64,000 bases of DNA from Sphingobacterium paucimobilis HER1398. Lineage in GTDB: Bacteria; Bacteroidota; Bacteroidia; Sphingobacteriales; Sphingobacteriaceae. Below, piece by piece: positions 22,811 through 32,779 of this stretch (positions within the stretch are counted from its first letter, which is position 1; every line of letters starts with the position of its first letter). Made by a program: the position numbers and the translations under genes. The notes beneath the pieces are model-generated. The model did no database searches. It was not told the origin of the DNA and was given only the letters and a program-made list of their open reading frames with translations. The stretch lies in NCBI RefSeq assembly GCF_000416985.1, contig NZ_ATDL01000016.1, positions 248,001 through 312,000 on the forward strand. Direction: 5' to 3'.

Positions 22811-24060
22811 ACCAAATACTCGAAGAGTGTTTGATCTTTATTGACTTCTATAAAGTCAAATTTATAGGCTTTCAATTTTTCAATAAAGGTGATATAGTCC
22901 TTCGGGTCATTCAGCTCGATACCGATCAAAGCAGGGCCGCGTTCACGTTCTGTTTTTTTGATATATTCAAAACGAGTGATATCGTCTTTGGGACCTAATA
23001 CTTCAGTAACGAGTAAGCGTAATGCACCCGGACGTTGTGGAAATCGTACGATAAAGTAATGCTTAAATCCTTCGTATAATAGCGACATCTCCTTAATCTC
23101 ACTCATCCTGTCGATATCATTATTTCCACCTGACACAATGCATACAACCTTTTTGCCTTTGATTTCGTCCTTATGGAATTCTAATGCTGCAATAGATAAT
23201 GCACCAGCAGGCTCAACGACAATTGCATCCTTGTTGTATAATTCCAAGATCGTTGTACATACTTTGCCTTCAGGAATGGATTTGATGCCGTCGAGCAGCT
23301 GACTGCTGATATTGTAATTCAGCGTTCCTACTTTTTTTACTGCGGCCCCATCCACGAATTTATTGATCTGTTCCAGTTCTATTGGTCCATTATTCTGTAT
23401 AGCAGCCTGCATGGAAGGAGCACCTTCAGGTTCTACGCCATATACCTTGATCTGTGGCGTATGTTTTTTGATGTGATACCCGATCCCCGAAGATAGTCCG
23501 CCGCCACCGATAGGGAGGATGATCACCTCCGTATCCGGAAGATCCTCTAGTATCTCTACGGCAACTGTACCCTGTCCCTCAATGATTTTAATATCGTCAA
23601 AAGGTGGTATGAAAGTCATACCGTGTTTTTCGGCATATTCCAAAGCTCCTTTTTGACAGTCGTCAAAAGTATCTCCTACGAGTACTATTTCGATATTTCC
23701 ATTGCCCCACATTTCTGTCTGCGTTACCTTTTGTCGAGGGGTGGGGCCAGGCATGAATATTACTCCTTTTATGTCCAGTCTTTTACAAGAGAAAGCAACG
23801 CCCTGGGCATGATTTCCTGCGCTAGCGCATACCACCCCTCTAGTACGTTCTTCTTCCGTAAGACTGCTGATTTTATTGAATGCGCCACGTAGCTTATACG
23901 ATCGGACAATTTGTAAGTCTTCTCTTTTCAGATAGATATCCGCTCCATATTTTTCAGACAGATGGATATTATACTGTAGGGGAGTGCGGGTTACAACTTC
24001 TTTTATGCGGTCCTTGGCCTGATGGCTATCTATTGCCAATGTGGATAAATCTAAGCTCAT
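22807..24060 (-). CDS. ilvA: Threonine dehydratase, biosynthetic
   Basis: A PLP enzyme that converts threonine to 2-oxobutanoate, the first committed step of isoleucine synthesis. The 417 residues show the PLP Lys56 in RSYKLRGAF, the SAGNHAQG loop near residue 80, the phosphate-binding PIGGGGLSSG, VSGGNND, and a single C-terminal ACT-like regulatory domain from about 325 (RFPQRPGALRLL). One regulatory domain instead of two puts it in the shorter class (about 400-420). It is the last gene of the branched-chain cluster; a long hairpin separates it from leuA, 122 bases upstream. Confidence 0.93.
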   Translation of the reverse strand: MSLDLSTLAIDSHQAKDRIKEVVTRTPLQYNIHLSEKYGADIYLKREDLQIVRSYKLRGAFNKISSLTEEERTRGVVCASAGNHAQGVAFSCKRLDIKGVIFMPGPTPRQKVTQTEMWGNGNIEIVLVGDTFDDCQKGALEYAEKHGMTFIPPFDDIKIIEGQGTVAVEILEDLPDTEVIILPIGGGGLSSGIGYHIKKHTPQIKVYGVEPEGAPSMQAAIQNNGPIELEQINKFVDGAAVKKVGTLNYNISSQLLDGIKSIPEGKVCTTILELYNKDAIVVEPAGALSIAALEFHKDEIKGKKVVCIVSGGNNDIDRMSEIKEMSLLYEGFKHYFIVRFPQRPGALRLLVTEVLGPKDDITRFEYIKKTERERGPALIGIELNDPKDYITFIEKLKAYKFDFIEVNKDQTLFEYLV

Positions 24061-24125
24061 TGTTTGTAATTCTTTTGTTTAGGTGATTGTATAGTTTTTA
24101 AAGAGCCAGATGTAAATGGGGAATG

Positions 24126-24173
24126 ACGAACAAGAACCACATAAGTGATAAATGCTATGTTGTTCTTGTTCGT
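24126..24173 (-). other. Long hairpin in the leuA-ilvA gap
   Basis: An 18-bp inverted repeat with one mismatch (arms 24126-24143 and 24156-24173) and a 12-base loop. No T-run follows on the minus strand, so it is more likely a processing, stability or protein-binding element than a terminator. Confidence 0.55.
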
Positions 24174-24182
24174 TGCTCCGTT

Positions 24183-25337
24183 CTATTTCATTAATGAGAG
24201 CAAATCCTCGTCATTGATGTCTTTTTTTGCATCTGCCAACGTTAGAAAACGTTCATATGTGTTTGCTAATGCATCTTTGTCCAAGTGATGACCTAGACGT
24301 TCTAAGTGATGCTTTAATGCATGGCGTCCCGAACGTGCTGTCAAGATGATGTCTGCTTCTTCTAAACCAACATCTTCAGGACGGATGATCTCATAGTTCT
24401 CCCGATGCTTTAAGAAGCCATCTTGATGTATTCCTGAGCTATGTGCAAATGCATTACGTCCAACAATAGCCTTGTTAGGTTGTACAGGCATATTCATCAT
24501 ATCCGATACTTTTCTCGATAGATAGGTAAACATCTTACTGTTAATATTCGATGTCAACCCTCCAAATGTTTGGTTATGGACTTTTAGGATCATTGCAACT
24601 TCTTCCAAAGAGGTGTTTCCTGCACGCTCACCGATACCATTGATCGTACATTCTACCTGACGAGCGCCATTTTGTATAGCAGCGATAGAGTTTGCGGTCG
24701 CTAAGCCCAGGTCATTATGACAGTGAGCCGAGATGATAGCTTGATCTATATTGCTCACGTGTTCGGTCAGGTATTTGATTTTAGCTCCATATTGATCGGG
24801 TAAGCAGTAGCCGTTCGTGTCCGGAATATTCACTACGGTAGCTCCAGCTCCGATGACAGCTTCAACCATTTTGGCGAGAAACTCCAGATCAGCACGACCT
24901 GCATCTTCAGCATAGAACTCTACATCCTCTACATAAGACTTTGCGTGTTTCACTGCAGCGACAGCGCGCTCTAGGATTTCTTCGCGTGTACTGTTGAATT
25001 TATATTTAATGTGCATGTCCGAAGAACCGATACCCGTATGAATACGAGGGCGCTTAGCATATTTTAAAGCGTCAGCAGCTACATCGATATCATTTTTGTT
25101 GGCCCGTGTCAGTGCACATATAATGACATCATTGACAGCCTTTGAGAGCTCCACTACCGACTGAAAGTCTCCAGGGCTTGATACTGGGAATCCCGCTTCG
25201 ATAACATCTACCCCTAGGTTCTCTAGATCTTTTGCAATCTCTATCTTCTCGGTAGTAGTAAGTTGACAGCCAGGGACCTGTTCGCCATCGCGTAATGTGG
25301 TGTCAAAAATGTATAAGTGATTAGGATCGTGTAACAT
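24183..25337 (-). CDS. leuA: 2-isopropylmalate synthase, short form
   Basis: It condenses 2-oxoisovalerate with acetyl-CoA, the first step of leucine synthesis. The 384 residues hold the full TIM barrel: [17 protein letters not shown] (metal Asp), [25 protein letters not shown] (metal HxH), NGIGERAGN and [15 protein letters not shown]. It stops after the linker subdomains (residues about 320-384). The C-terminal LeuA regulatory/dimer domain of about 120 residues, which binds leucine in the roughly 510-residue enzymes, is absent, so leucine feedback may not act on this protein. A homocitrate or citramalate synthase is less likely given the leuBCD neighbours. Confidence 0.9.
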   Translation of the reverse strand: MLHDPNHLYIFDTTLRDGEQVPGCQLTTTEKIEIAKDLENLGVDVIEAGFPVSSPGDFQSVVELSKAVNDVIICALTRANKNDIDVAADALKYAKRPRIHTGIGSSDMHIKYKFNSTREEILERAVAAVKHAKSYVEDVEFYAEDAGRADLEFLAKMVEAVIGAGATVVNIPDTNGYCLPDQYGAKIKYLTEHVSNIDQAIISAHCHNDLGLATANSIAAIQNGARQVECTINGIGERAGNTSLEEVAMILKVHNQTFGGLTSNINSKMFTYLSRKVSDMMNMPVQPNKAIVGRNAFAHSSGIHQDGFLKHRENYEIIRPEDVGLEEADIILTARSGRHALKHHLERLGHHLDKDALANTYERFLTLADAKKDINDEDLLSLMK

Positions 25338-25432
25338 AATTTTTTAATTAAAAAGTTAAAATCAAAAGTCAAAACTGCTTCATTAGCATCTTTTGAGTCC
25401 CTTAATTGCCTATGTCTATACTTTGGTTATTT

Positions 25433-26506
25433 CTATTTTAAAAATTCAAGTACTTTCTGTCCCATTTCGTTTGTGCCCAATATTTTATCTTGCGGCGTGT
25501 CTGCATTGGCGATGTCGCCCGTTCTCCAACCTGCTTTCAGCGTTTCAGCTACAGCAGTAGTAACGGCTTTCGCCTCTTCCTGCAAACCAAAAGCGATGTC
25601 GAGCATTAATGCTGCTGATAGAATAGAAGCTAGTGGATTAGCCTTGTTTTGTCCGGCAATATCATGTGCAGATCCATGAATCGGCTCGAAGAATCCAGTT
25701 CCGTCACCGATAGAAGCAGAAGCGAGCATTCCCATGGAACCGGCAATCTGTGAGGCTTCGTCAGTCAATATATCTCCAAATAGATTTGCCGTAAGGACAA
25801 CATCGAATTTCTTTGGATTTTTTACCAATTGCATAGCAGCGTTGTCGATAAACATATGTTCCGTTTCGACATCTGGATATTCTGTTGCGATTTCCTGAAC
25901 GACCTCTCTCCAAAGGCGCGATGTTTCCAAAACATTGGCTTTGTCTACTGAACATAGTTTTTTGTTACGGGTACGTGCGGCTTCGTAAGCTTTGCGCGTG
26001 ATACGCTCCACCTCATAGCGATGGTAGTTCATTAAATCTGAAGCGAAAGTATTATCATCATTTCTTTTCTTTTCGCCAAAGTAAACGTCACCAGTTAACT
26101 CTCTGAAAAATAAAATATCTGTTCCACGTAGCACTTCCGGTTTTAAGCTCGATGCATCTAATAGTTCGTCGAATAATAAGATCGGGCGTAGATTGGCGTA
26201 AAGGCCTAATTCTTTACGAATTTTTAACAAGCCTTGTTCGGGGCGCACTTTTGCTGAGGGATCGTTGTCATACTTTGCATGTCCGATTGCTCCAAAAAGT
26301 ATGGCATCGGCTGCTTTTGCTTTTTCCAGCGTTTCGTCAGGAAGTGGATTTCCAGTTGCTTCAATTGCGGTGTGTCCCATTATCGCCTCATCAAAAACAA
26401 ATTCATGATTGTTTTTTTGTGCAATAGTTTCCAATACTTGTTTACCCCAAGTGGTAACTTCTTGTCCAATTCCATCACCTGGAATAATTAGAATATTTTT
26501 CTTCAT
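25433..26506 (-). CDS. leuB: 3-isopropylmalate dehydrogenase
   Basis: It oxidises and decarboxylates 3-isopropylmalate with NAD. The 357 residues start at the ATG at 26506 (MKKNILIIPGDGIGQEV); the upstream TTG is rejected. Seen are LLKIRKELGLYANLRP with the substrate-binding Arg residues, the FRELTGDVYFGE loop, DKANVLETSRLWR (catalytic Lys), NLFGDILTDEASQIAGS (metal Asp residues), and EPIHGSAHDIAGQNKANP, which sets NAD preference. It begins 4 bases after the ABC ATPase gene ends, so the two are coupled. Confidence 0.94.
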   Translation of the reverse strand: MKKNILIIPGDGIGQEVTTWGKQVLETIAQKNNHEFVFDEAIMGHTAIEATGNPLPDETLEKAKAADAILFGAIGHAKYDNDPSAKVRPEQGLLKIRKELGLYANLRPILLFDELLDASSLKPEVLRGTDILFFRELTGDVYFGEKKRNDDNTFASDLMNYHRYEVERITRKAYEAARTRNKKLCSVDKANVLETSRLWREVVQEIATEYPDVETEHMFIDNAAMQLVKNPKKFDVVLTANLFGDILTDEASQIAGSMGMLASASIGDGTGFFEPIHGSAHDIAGQNKANPLASILSAALMLDIAFGLQEEAKAVTTAVAETLKAGWRTGDIANADTPQDKILGTNEMGQKVLEFLK

Positions 26507-26510
26507 TATA

Positions 26511-27977
26511 TTATTCAACGTTTTCTAGTATATCTTCAATGGCTTTTACCTGGCCTTTCTCTAACACGATTCTATGTTCGATACACGATGGTAATAAGCT
26601 TTCGTAATGACCTACATAAATTAAGGTCTTACCATGTTGTGCTAATTCATCGACAACATCGTTAAAATATTTGGTCTGCTCTGCATCAAGACCTTGGCAG
26701 GGTTCATCCAATACCAATAGTGGAGGATTCTTGACAATAGTCCTGGCCAGCAGGGCAAGACGCTGTTTGCCCAAGGGTAGACTTTGGAGTAAATGGTCTT
26801 TAAATTCGGTCAAACCAAAAAATGCCAATAGCTCTTCAATTTTTTTCTTCTCTTCAAACTTTACATCGACAAACCATCCGATACTATCGTAAAATCCAGA
26901 AGCTATAGTATGCCATACAGTAGCTGTCTGATCAAAATACCAATGCATCTCAGGAGAGATAATGCCTATTTTTTCTTTGATATCCCAGATACTTTCCCCT
27001 GTACCACGTTTCTGATCAAAAAGATAAATATCCAACCCATAGGATTGCGGGTGATCTCCGTTAATCAAACTTAGTAAAGTTGATTTTCCTGATCCATTGG
27101 GTCCTTGCAACAACCACTTTTCCCCGACTTTAACTTCCCAGGAAACATCCTTCAGAACCTCCTTGTCTCCATATCGAATATAGATGTTTTGAAGTTTGGC
27201 TACTACCTTATAGGGGGTAGGTGGGGACGCCAATAAAAAGTCCGGAAGACGCATTTTTTCTCTTGGCGCATTTCTGGTCAGTTGATTGCGGTTGTCGACC
27301 TGTTCCAATTGACCATTTACGATATGGGCAAATCGGTTGATAGCTCGTGGCAGTTGTTGGTCATTACTGATCAAGATGAGCTGTACACCTTCCTGTACGA
27401 GATCGTCAAGCCAGTTGTTTAAGGTAATTCGGGACTGTTTATCCAATCCCGTATAAGGTTCGTCAATAATCAATAGCTGTGGTTTAGCCCATAAGCCTTT
27501 GATCAGTTGCAGTTTTTTATGTTCTCCACTGGAGAGTTCGATCAGCTGTGTAGCCCGTGTGCTTTCAAAACCAAAGTCTTTTATACGCTGTTCTATATCT
27601 TTTAGGTCAAGGTTCTCCTTTTGTCCATAGTGTTCCAGTTCTGCCTGTACGGTCAGAGTGTCTTGTCCTTGGTGTTTATTGTAGCGTTGCTGGTAATAGA
27701 AATTACGGTCGCCTTCCAGATTCGTAAACTGATACCAGTTGGATATATAGATTGCTTTAGCAGGGAGCAGACTGTGTTGCGTATAGCTTATTTTTATCGT
27801 CTGCTCCATTATTTCGTCTCCCACAATAGCTTGAGCGAGAGTTGTCTTGCCGGAACCACTTTCCCCTCCTAAAAGGTAATTTTCCCCTTTGTTGATGGAC
27901 CATGAAAGATTATCCAATACTTTTTTATGATTGTATTGGATCGTTAGTTTATTGATATGTACAAAGGGCTCCTGCAT
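26511..27977 (-). CDS. Duplicated ABC ATPase, ModF/PhrA-like
   Basis: A soluble 488-residue protein with two ABC ATPase domains and no membrane segment. Domain 1: Walker A GGESGSGKTT, signature LSSGEHKK, Walker B LLIIDEPYTGLD. Domain 2 (from about residue 255): Walker A GPNGSGKST, a weak signature LPLGKQRL, Walker B LLVLDEPCQGLD. The layout is that of ModF/PhrA-type proteins, whose function is poorly known. It is embedded in the leucine genes (6 bases after leuD, 4 before leuB), so it must be co-transcribed with them. Nothing in the sequence explains a link to leucine; an export or regulatory role is only a guess. Confidence 0.82.
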   Translation of the reverse strand: MQEPFVHINKLTIQYNHKKVLDNLSWSINKGENYLLGGESGSGKTTLAQAIVGDEIMEQTIKISYTQHSLLPAKAIYISNWYQFTNLEGDRNFYYQQRYNKHQGQDTLTVQAELEHYGQKENLDLKDIEQRIKDFGFESTRATQLIELSSGEHKKLQLIKGLWAKPQLLIIDEPYTGLDKQSRITLNNWLDDLVQEGVQLILISNDQQLPRAINRFAHIVNGQLEQVDNRNQLTRNAPREKMRLPDFLLASPPTPYKVVAKLQNIYIRYGDKEVLKDVSWEVKVGEKWLLQGPNGSGKSTLLSLINGDHPQSYGLDIYLFDQKRGTGESIWDIKEKIGIISPEMHWYFDQTATVWHTIASGFYDSIGWFVDVKFEEKKKIEELLAFFGLTEFKDHLLQSLPLGKQRLALLARTIVKNPPLLVLDEPCQGLDAEQTKYFNDVVDELAQHGKTLIYVGHYESLLPSCIEHRIVLEKGQVKAIEDILENVE

Positions 27978-27983
27978 ATAATT

Positions 27984-28586
27984 TTACGAATAAAAAGAGA
28001 AAGGTCTCGTTTTCTCAAACTCCTTCACCTGATCTGTGTGGCTCAAGATAAAATCTATATCGTCATATCCATTGATCAGGCAGGATTTTTTGTAAGGGTT
28101 GATTTCAAATTCATAGAAATCACCAGTTGCGACAATGGATACTTTTTGAGCTTCCAGGTCCACTTCGATAGTGCTCATTGGATCTGTAAAAACAGCAGCA
28201 AATATCTTTTCTAAAAAATCTTCAGGTACCGTGATTGGGAGTACACCGTTATTGAGGGCATTACCTTTAAAGATGTCGGCAAAAAATGAGCTGATAACGA
28301 CATCAAAGCCATAGTCCTGCAGCGCCCAAGCAGCGTGTTCACGTGAAGACCCACAACCAAAATTTTTACCTGCAACCAAAACTTTTCCTACATAGGTAGG
28401 ATCATTCATCACAAAATCAGTTTTAGGCTGATTGTCGCTGTCATAACGCCAGTCGCGGAATAGGTTTTCGCCAAAGCCTTCTCTCGTCGTTGCTTTCAAG
28501 AACCGCGCAGGGATAATCTGATCGGTATCAATATTTTCAATAGGCAATGGAACTACCCTTGAACTTAATTTTTCAAATTTTTTCAT
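27984..28586 (-). CDS. leuD: 3-isopropylmalate dehydratase small subunit
   Basis: The swivel-domain subunit of isopropylmalate isomerase, which partners LeuC. The 200 residues show [20 protein letters not shown] near the N-terminus, [17 protein letters not shown] near 75-90 and the [20 protein letters not shown] loop that contacts substrate. Length is normal. It starts 1 base after leuC ends, so translation is almost certainly coupled, matching the 1:1 subunit ratio. Confidence 0.95.
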   Translation of the reverse strand: MKKFEKLSSRVVPLPIENIDTDQIIPARFLKATTREGFGENLFRDWRYDSDNQPKTDFVMNDPTYVGKVLVAGKNFGCGSSREHAAWALQDYGFDVVISSFFADIFKGNALNNGVLPITVPEDFLEKIFAAVFTDPMSTIEVDLEAQKVSIVATGDFYEFEINPYKKSCLINGYDDIDFILSHTDQVKEFEKTRPFSFYS

Positions 28587-28587
28587 A

Positions 28588-29985
28588 CTATATCAATTCT
28601 CTAACATCTACAACTCTACCCTTAATCGCTGCTGCTGCTGCAGTAAGTGGACTCACCAACATGGTACGGGCATTTGGTCCTTGACGTCCTTCAAAGTTGC
28701 GGTTAGATGTGGATACACAATATTTTCCTGAAGGGATTTTGTCTTCATTCATACCTAGGCAAGCCGAGCAGCCCGGTTCGCGCAATTGAAAACCTGCTTC
28801 TTCAAATATCTTGTCTATACCCTCTGATTTAGCTTGTGCTTCCACCTGCTTCGATCCAGGTACGATCCATACTTCTACACTGTCCGCCTTCTGTTTGCCC
28901 TTAACAAATGCTGCCACTTGACGCAGATCTTCAATACGAGAGTTGGTACAGCTTCCTATGAAAACATAATCTACCGGCTTATCCAATATCCGCTCGCCAT
29001 CTTTGAAGCCCATGTAGTCCAATGCTTTCTGATAAGAAGGACGCTCATTGTCCGGTTGAGAGATTGTAGTTGGGATGTTTTCAGTCACACCTATTCCCAT
29101 TCCTGGGTTGGTGCCATAGGTGATCATAGGTTGGATATCCGCAGCGTCAAATGTCAATACAGCATCAAACGTCGCATCCGTGTCCGTGTATAACGTTTCC
29201 CAGTAGGCTACGGCATTATCCCAAGCTTCACCTTTAGGAGCGAACTCTCTGCCTTTGATATAATCAAATGTAGTTTGGTCAGGAGCGATCAGCCCGCCCC
29301 GAGCACCCATTTCGATACTCATGTTACACACAGTCATTCTGCCTTCCATGCTCAATGAGCGAATTGCTGATCCAGCAAATTCTACAAAGTACCCGGTGCC
29401 ACCAGCGGCTGTTGTTTTTGAAATAACATATAAAATGATATCCTTTGCTCCAACACCTTTACCCAATTCACCATTGATTTCAATTTTCATGGTCTTGGGC
29501 TTCTGCTGTAGTAGACATTGTGTTGCGAATACCTGTTCTACCTGAGATGTACCTATGCCAAAAGCGATAGCTCCAAATGCGCCATGGGTAGAGGTATGGC
29601 TATCTCCACAGACCATCGTTTTCCCAGGAAGTGTAATTCCGAGCTCTGGGCCTATTACATGTACAATACCCTGATAGGGATGACCTAAACCATATAACTG
29701 TACTCCAAACTCTTTACAGTTCTTAGTGAGCATATCCACTTGATAGCGCGATAATTCTTCCTTGATAGGTAGATGTTGGTCTAAAGTTGGGACATTATGG
29801 TCTGCTGTTGCTACCGTCTGTTGCGGACGAAATACAGGAAGGCCTCTTTTGCGCAATCCGTCAAAAGCCTGAGGTGAGGTCACCTCATGGATAAGATGAG
29901 TATCGATATATAAGATATCAGGAAACCCCTCTTGATGCTTGACGACGTGCGCATCCCAAATTTTTTCTACTAATGTTTTTCCCAT
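28588..29985 (-). CDS. leuC: 3-isopropylmalate dehydratase large subunit
   Basis: The aconitase-like subunit that carries the 4Fe-4S cluster and isomerises 2- to 3-isopropylmalate. The 465 residues show [55 protein letters not shown] (first cluster Cys) and [13 protein letters not shown] (the CxxC pair). The start is the ATG at 29985 (MGKTLVEK); an in-frame TTG 16 codons earlier is unlikely. A possible terminator/attenuator lies just upstream (30024-30058), so leucine genes may be controlled separately from ilvC. Confidence 0.95.
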   Translation of the reverse strand: MGKTLVEKIWDAHVVKHQEGFPDILYIDTHLIHEVTSPQAFDGLRKRGLPVFRPQQTVATADHNVPTLDQHLPIKEELSRYQVDMLTKNCKEFGVQLYGLGHPYQGIVHVIGPELGITLPGKTMVCGDSHTSTHGAFGAIAFGIGTSQVEQVFATQCLLQQKPKTMKIEINGELGKGVGAKDIILYVISKTTAAGGTGYFVEFAGSAIRSLSMEGRMTVCNMSIEMGARGGLIAPDQTTFDYIKGREFAPKGEAWDNAVAYWETLYTDTDATFDAVLTFDAADIQPMITYGTNPGMGIGVTENIPTTISQPDNERPSYQKALDYMGFKDGERILDKPVDYVFIGSCTNSRIEDLRQVAAFVKGKQKADSVEVWIVPGSKQVEAQAKSEGIDKIFEEAGFQLREPGCSACLGMNEDKIPSGKYCVSTSNRNFEGRQGPNARTMLVSPLTAAAAAIKGRVVDVRELI

Positions 29986-30018
29986 TTTCTCTCTTTCTTC
30001 TATATAGTTGTAATTTTC

Positions 30019-30058
30019 AAAAAGGAGGGTCAATTATAATATTTATAATTTACCCTCC
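30019..30058 (-). terminator. Possible attenuator/terminator between ilvC and leuC
   Basis: Arms 30044-30058 and 30024-30038 pair at 14 of 15 positions with a 5-base loop (ATATT), and on the minus strand TTTTT follows immediately. It lies between ilvC (ends 30086) and leuC (starts 29985) inside the branched-chain operon, so it would reduce or regulate read-through into the leu genes. Confidence 0.65.
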
Positions 30059-30085
30059 GTTTTCTGCATTAAAATTACGAAAAAA

Positions 30086-31567
30086 TTAAATTGTTTTAAT
30101 GGCTTTCATTGCCGTCATTGCTTTACGCAGCTCACGACCCACCACTTCTACCGGATGGTTACGCAATACTTCATTGATTTGAACCAATTTGATGTTATCT
30201 ACTCCATTGTCTTTTCCTGCGTTATAGCCTTTACCCACGACGTCCGTATCTATTTTAGTCATGAAGTTTGCCAATAATGGTTTACAGGCCTGATCAAATA
30301 AATAACAGCCATATTCCGCAGTGTCCGAAATTACGCGGTTCATTTCAAAGAGTTTTTTGCGGGCAATCGTGTTAGCGATCAGCGGAGTTTCGTGTAGGGA
30401 CTCATAATACGCGGATTCCGGTTTGATGCCTGCCTCGACCATGGTCTCAAAAGCAAGTTCTACACCAGCCCTTACAAAAGCAACCATTAATACGTAGTTG
30501 TCAAAGTATTCTTGTTCCGCGATTTTAACATCGCCTGCAGGTGTTTTTTCGAAAGCAGTCTCTCCTGTTTCCGCTCTCCATTTCAAGAGATTGGCGTCAC
30601 CATTTGCCCAGTCTTCCATCATGGTCTTGCTGAATTCGCCCGACATGATATCATCCTGGTGTTTTTGGAACAATGGACGCATGATGTCTTTTAGTTCCTC
30701 CGACAGTTCAAATGCTTTTACTTTAGCTGGGTTGCTGAGACGGTCCATCATACCTGTTACGCCACCATGCTTTAATGCTTCAGTGATTACTTCTACACCG
30801 TATTGAACTAATTTTGAAGCATAACCGGCATCAATGCCCTTTTCCAACATTTTGTCAAAGGAAAGGATAGAACCCGTCTGCAACAGGCCACAAAGGATAG
30901 TCTGCTCTCCCATCAAATCAGACTTCACTTCTGCAACGAATGAAGACTTCAATACACCTGCGCGGTGGCCACCTGTACCCACACAGTACGCTTTTGCTTC
31001 AGCCCAGCCTTTACCTTGAGGATCGTTTTCAGGGTGTACTGCAATTAGAGTAGGTACTCCAAAACCTCTTAAATATTCGGCACGTACTTCAGAACCTGGA
31101 CATTTAGGCGCTACCATGATAACTGTAAGATCTTTACGTACTTGCATTCCTTCTTCAACGATGTTGAATCCATGTGAATAAGAAAGCGTTGCACCCTGTT
31201 TCATCAGTGGCATGACCGCATTAACTACCGAAGTATGTTGTTTATCTGGAGTTAGGTTGATAACCAAGTCAGCTGTTGGAATGAGCTCATCATAGGTACC
31301 GACCTTAAAATTATTATCTGTAGCATTTTTCCAAGAATCTCTTTTCTGTTCAATAGCTTCTTTGCGTAACGCGTAGGATACATCAAGTCCGCTGTCTCTG
31401 AGGTTAAGACCTTGGTTTAACCCTTGCGCACCCGCACCTACGATCACTATTTTTTTACCTTTCAAAGCCTCTACGCCATCCGCAAATTCCGAAGAATTCA
31501 TGAATTCTGCTATACCCAACTGGTTCAATTGCTCTCTAAGAGGTAATGTGTTGAAATAATTTGCCAT
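30086..31567 (-). CDS. ilvC: Ketol-acid reductoisomerase, long (class II) form
   Basis: It converts acetolactate and acetohydroxybutyrate to dihydroxy acids with NADPH and Mg. The 493 residues are the long form with a duplicated C-terminal knotted domain, as in E. coli and plants, rather than the 330-residue form. Visible are [23 protein letters not shown] (Rossmann), [16 protein letters not shown] (NADPH phosphate site), [21 protein letters not shown] and [11 protein letters not shown] (metal site). It is flanked by a DinB-like gene upstream (37 bases) and the leu genes downstream. Confidence 0.95.
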   Translation of the reverse strand: MANYFNTLPLREQLNQLGIAEFMNSSEFADGVEALKGKKIVIVGAGAQGLNQGLNLRDSGLDVSYALRKEAIEQKRDSWKNATDNNFKVGTYDELIPTADLVINLTPDKQHTSVVNAVMPLMKQGATLSYSHGFNIVEEGMQVRKDLTVIMVAPKCPGSEVRAEYLRGFGVPTLIAVHPENDPQGKGWAEAKAYCVGTGGHRAGVLKSSFVAEVKSDLMGEQTILCGLLQTGSILSFDKMLEKGIDAGYASKLVQYGVEVITEALKHGGVTGMMDRLSNPAKVKAFELSEELKDIMRPLFQKHQDDIMSGEFSKTMMEDWANGDANLLKWRAETGETAFEKTPAGDVKIAEQEYFDNYVLMVAFVRAGVELAFETMVEAGIKPESAYYESLHETPLIANTIARKKLFEMNRVISDTAEYGCYLFDQACKPLLANFMTKIDTDVVGKGYNAGKDNGVDNIKLVQINEVLRNHPVEVVGRELRKAMTAMKAIKTI

Positions 31568-31604
31568 TGTTTTACTATTTAAAATTTTCTTTTTAAAGAT
31601 TTAG

Positions 31605-32078
31605 TTATTTATAAGTGTTGATTATTCTTTTTTGTGCGATAGCATATCCGTAATGCAGGTTGTCATGTCCTGCAGACAGCTGGATGACTTCTTCGATCGT
31701 CGACATAGTTTCTTTGTAAGTGTCGGTAGCAAAAGGTGTGATATGATTGAACACGCCTGCGTGGTAATCACTTTCAATTTGCTCTATGGTGGATAGAGCC
31801 AGCGCCTTCAGGTTGTCGACCTCCTCCTGAGAGACGGTATAGGTTGGTTTAGATCCTTTAACGTAAGACGTGAGGTATTTGACCTTGGAAGAATCTTCAC
31901 TGACGCCTGATCTCAAATAACATAAAGCCGGAGATACTACTACAATATGTCCAAAATTCCAGATAATATTATTATTAAATCCAGGCGGAATTTCATTGAG
32001 TTGCTCCAGTGTTAAGCTGTCAATCAATTGAATGAATGCCCTCCGGGTTTGAAGGATGAATTTAAACGTACTTTCCAT
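31605..32078 (-). CDS. DinB-like four-helix protein
   Basis: A 157-residue protein of the DinB/YfiT-like putative metalloenzyme superfamily. Members are four-helix bundles with a three-His metal site, and some are thiol S-transferases. Likely metal ligands are His in NFGHIVVV (about 49) and the two His in AGHDNLHYGYA near the C-terminus (about 138-143). There is no signal peptide. It sits between ilvN and ilvC in the branched-chain operon, 37 bases before ilvC, so it is expressed with it; no connection to that pathway can be read from the sequence. Confidence 0.75.
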   Translation of the reverse strand: MESTFKFILQTRRAFIQLIDSLTLEQLNEIPPGFNNNIIWNFGHIVVVSPALCYLRSGVSEDSSKVKYLTSYVKGSKPTYTVSQEEVDNLKALALSTIEQIESDYHAGVFNHITPFATDTYKETMSTIEEVIQLSAGHDNLHYGYAIAQKRIINTYK

Positions 32079-32131
32079 GTTGCTATCTAGTTGTCAAGTT
32101 ATCTAGTTAAGAAGTTATAGAGTGATCTACA

Positions 32132-32157
32132 GAGGTTATGTTACACGTTATAACCTC
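32132..32157 (-). other. Hairpin in the ilvN-DinB gap
   Basis: GAGGTTAT/ATAACCTC (32132-32139 and 32150-32157) with a 10-base loop, within a stretch (32132-32182) of degenerate repeats of the type TATAACCTT. No T-run follows. Role unknown. Confidence 0.4.
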
Positions 32158-32187
32158 GTAACCTTATAACTTTATAACCTTGTAGTC

Positions 32188-32778
32188 TTACATTGTAAAC
32201 ACTTTGTCCTGTTGATCCAAGAATTCGTTTTCAACAATATCTGGTGCAGGTTCTTCTCGTTCAAATTGTTTTAATTTTGTATGGAAGCCAGCGCTGTCTT
32301 TGATGATCGCGATACGTGCACCACGGACAAATTCGATCAAGCCATATTTTGTCAACTCCTGAGTCAGACGGTCTATCTCCTCGCGGTGTCCTGCAGTCTC
32401 AAAAACGATGTAATCAGGACGGATAACAACGACATTGGCGCCGTATTGACGTAATAAACGTTCTACATATACTTTTTCGTTTACGACATCTGCCGGTACT
32501 TTATATAGCGCTTGCTCTTGCCAAATCAACTCTTCATTGGTGTTGAAGTAGGCTTTTAGTACCTCTACTTGCTTCTCGATTTGACGACACAGTTTACGTA
32601 CAACTTCTTCGCCCTCTGATATCAAGATCGTAAAGCGATGAATGCCTTCCACTTCTGAAGGAGAAGTGTTTAAACTTTCTATATTGATTTTACGACGAGA
32701 GAATATGTTGGAGATACGGCCTATCATACCTATTGAGTTCTCTGTATATATCGTAATGGTAAATTCTTGTTTTTCCAT
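32188..32778 (-). CDS. ilvN: Acetolactate synthase small (regulatory) subunit
   Basis: The regulatory partner of IlvB that gives valine feedback inhibition. The 196 residues have an N-terminal ACT domain (FTITIYTENSIGMIGRISNIFSRRKINIESL) and a second C-terminal ACT-like domain (about 85-165), as in the longer IlvH type. It starts 1 base after ilvB ends, a strong sign of coupled translation. The C-terminal 25 residues (REEPAPDIVENEFLDQQ) are acidic and not conserved. A full regulatory subunit here suggests that control of the pathway acts at this step. Confidence 0.93.
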   Translation of the reverse strand: MEKQEFTITIYTENSIGMIGRISNIFSRRKINIESLNTSPSEVEGIHRFTILISEGEEVVRKLCRQIEKQVEVLKAYFNTNEELIWQEQALYKVPADVVNEKVYVERLLRQYGANVVVIRPDYIVFETAGHREEIDRLTQELTKYGLIEFVRGARIAIIKDSAGFHTKLKQFEREEPAPDIVENEFLDQQDKVFTM

Positions 32779-32779
32779 T

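Noticed and set aside
29986..30033. Extended leuC start at a TTG
   Set aside because: The ATG at 29985 begins the conserved LeuC sequence ([11 protein letters not shown]), and the extension has no family similarity.
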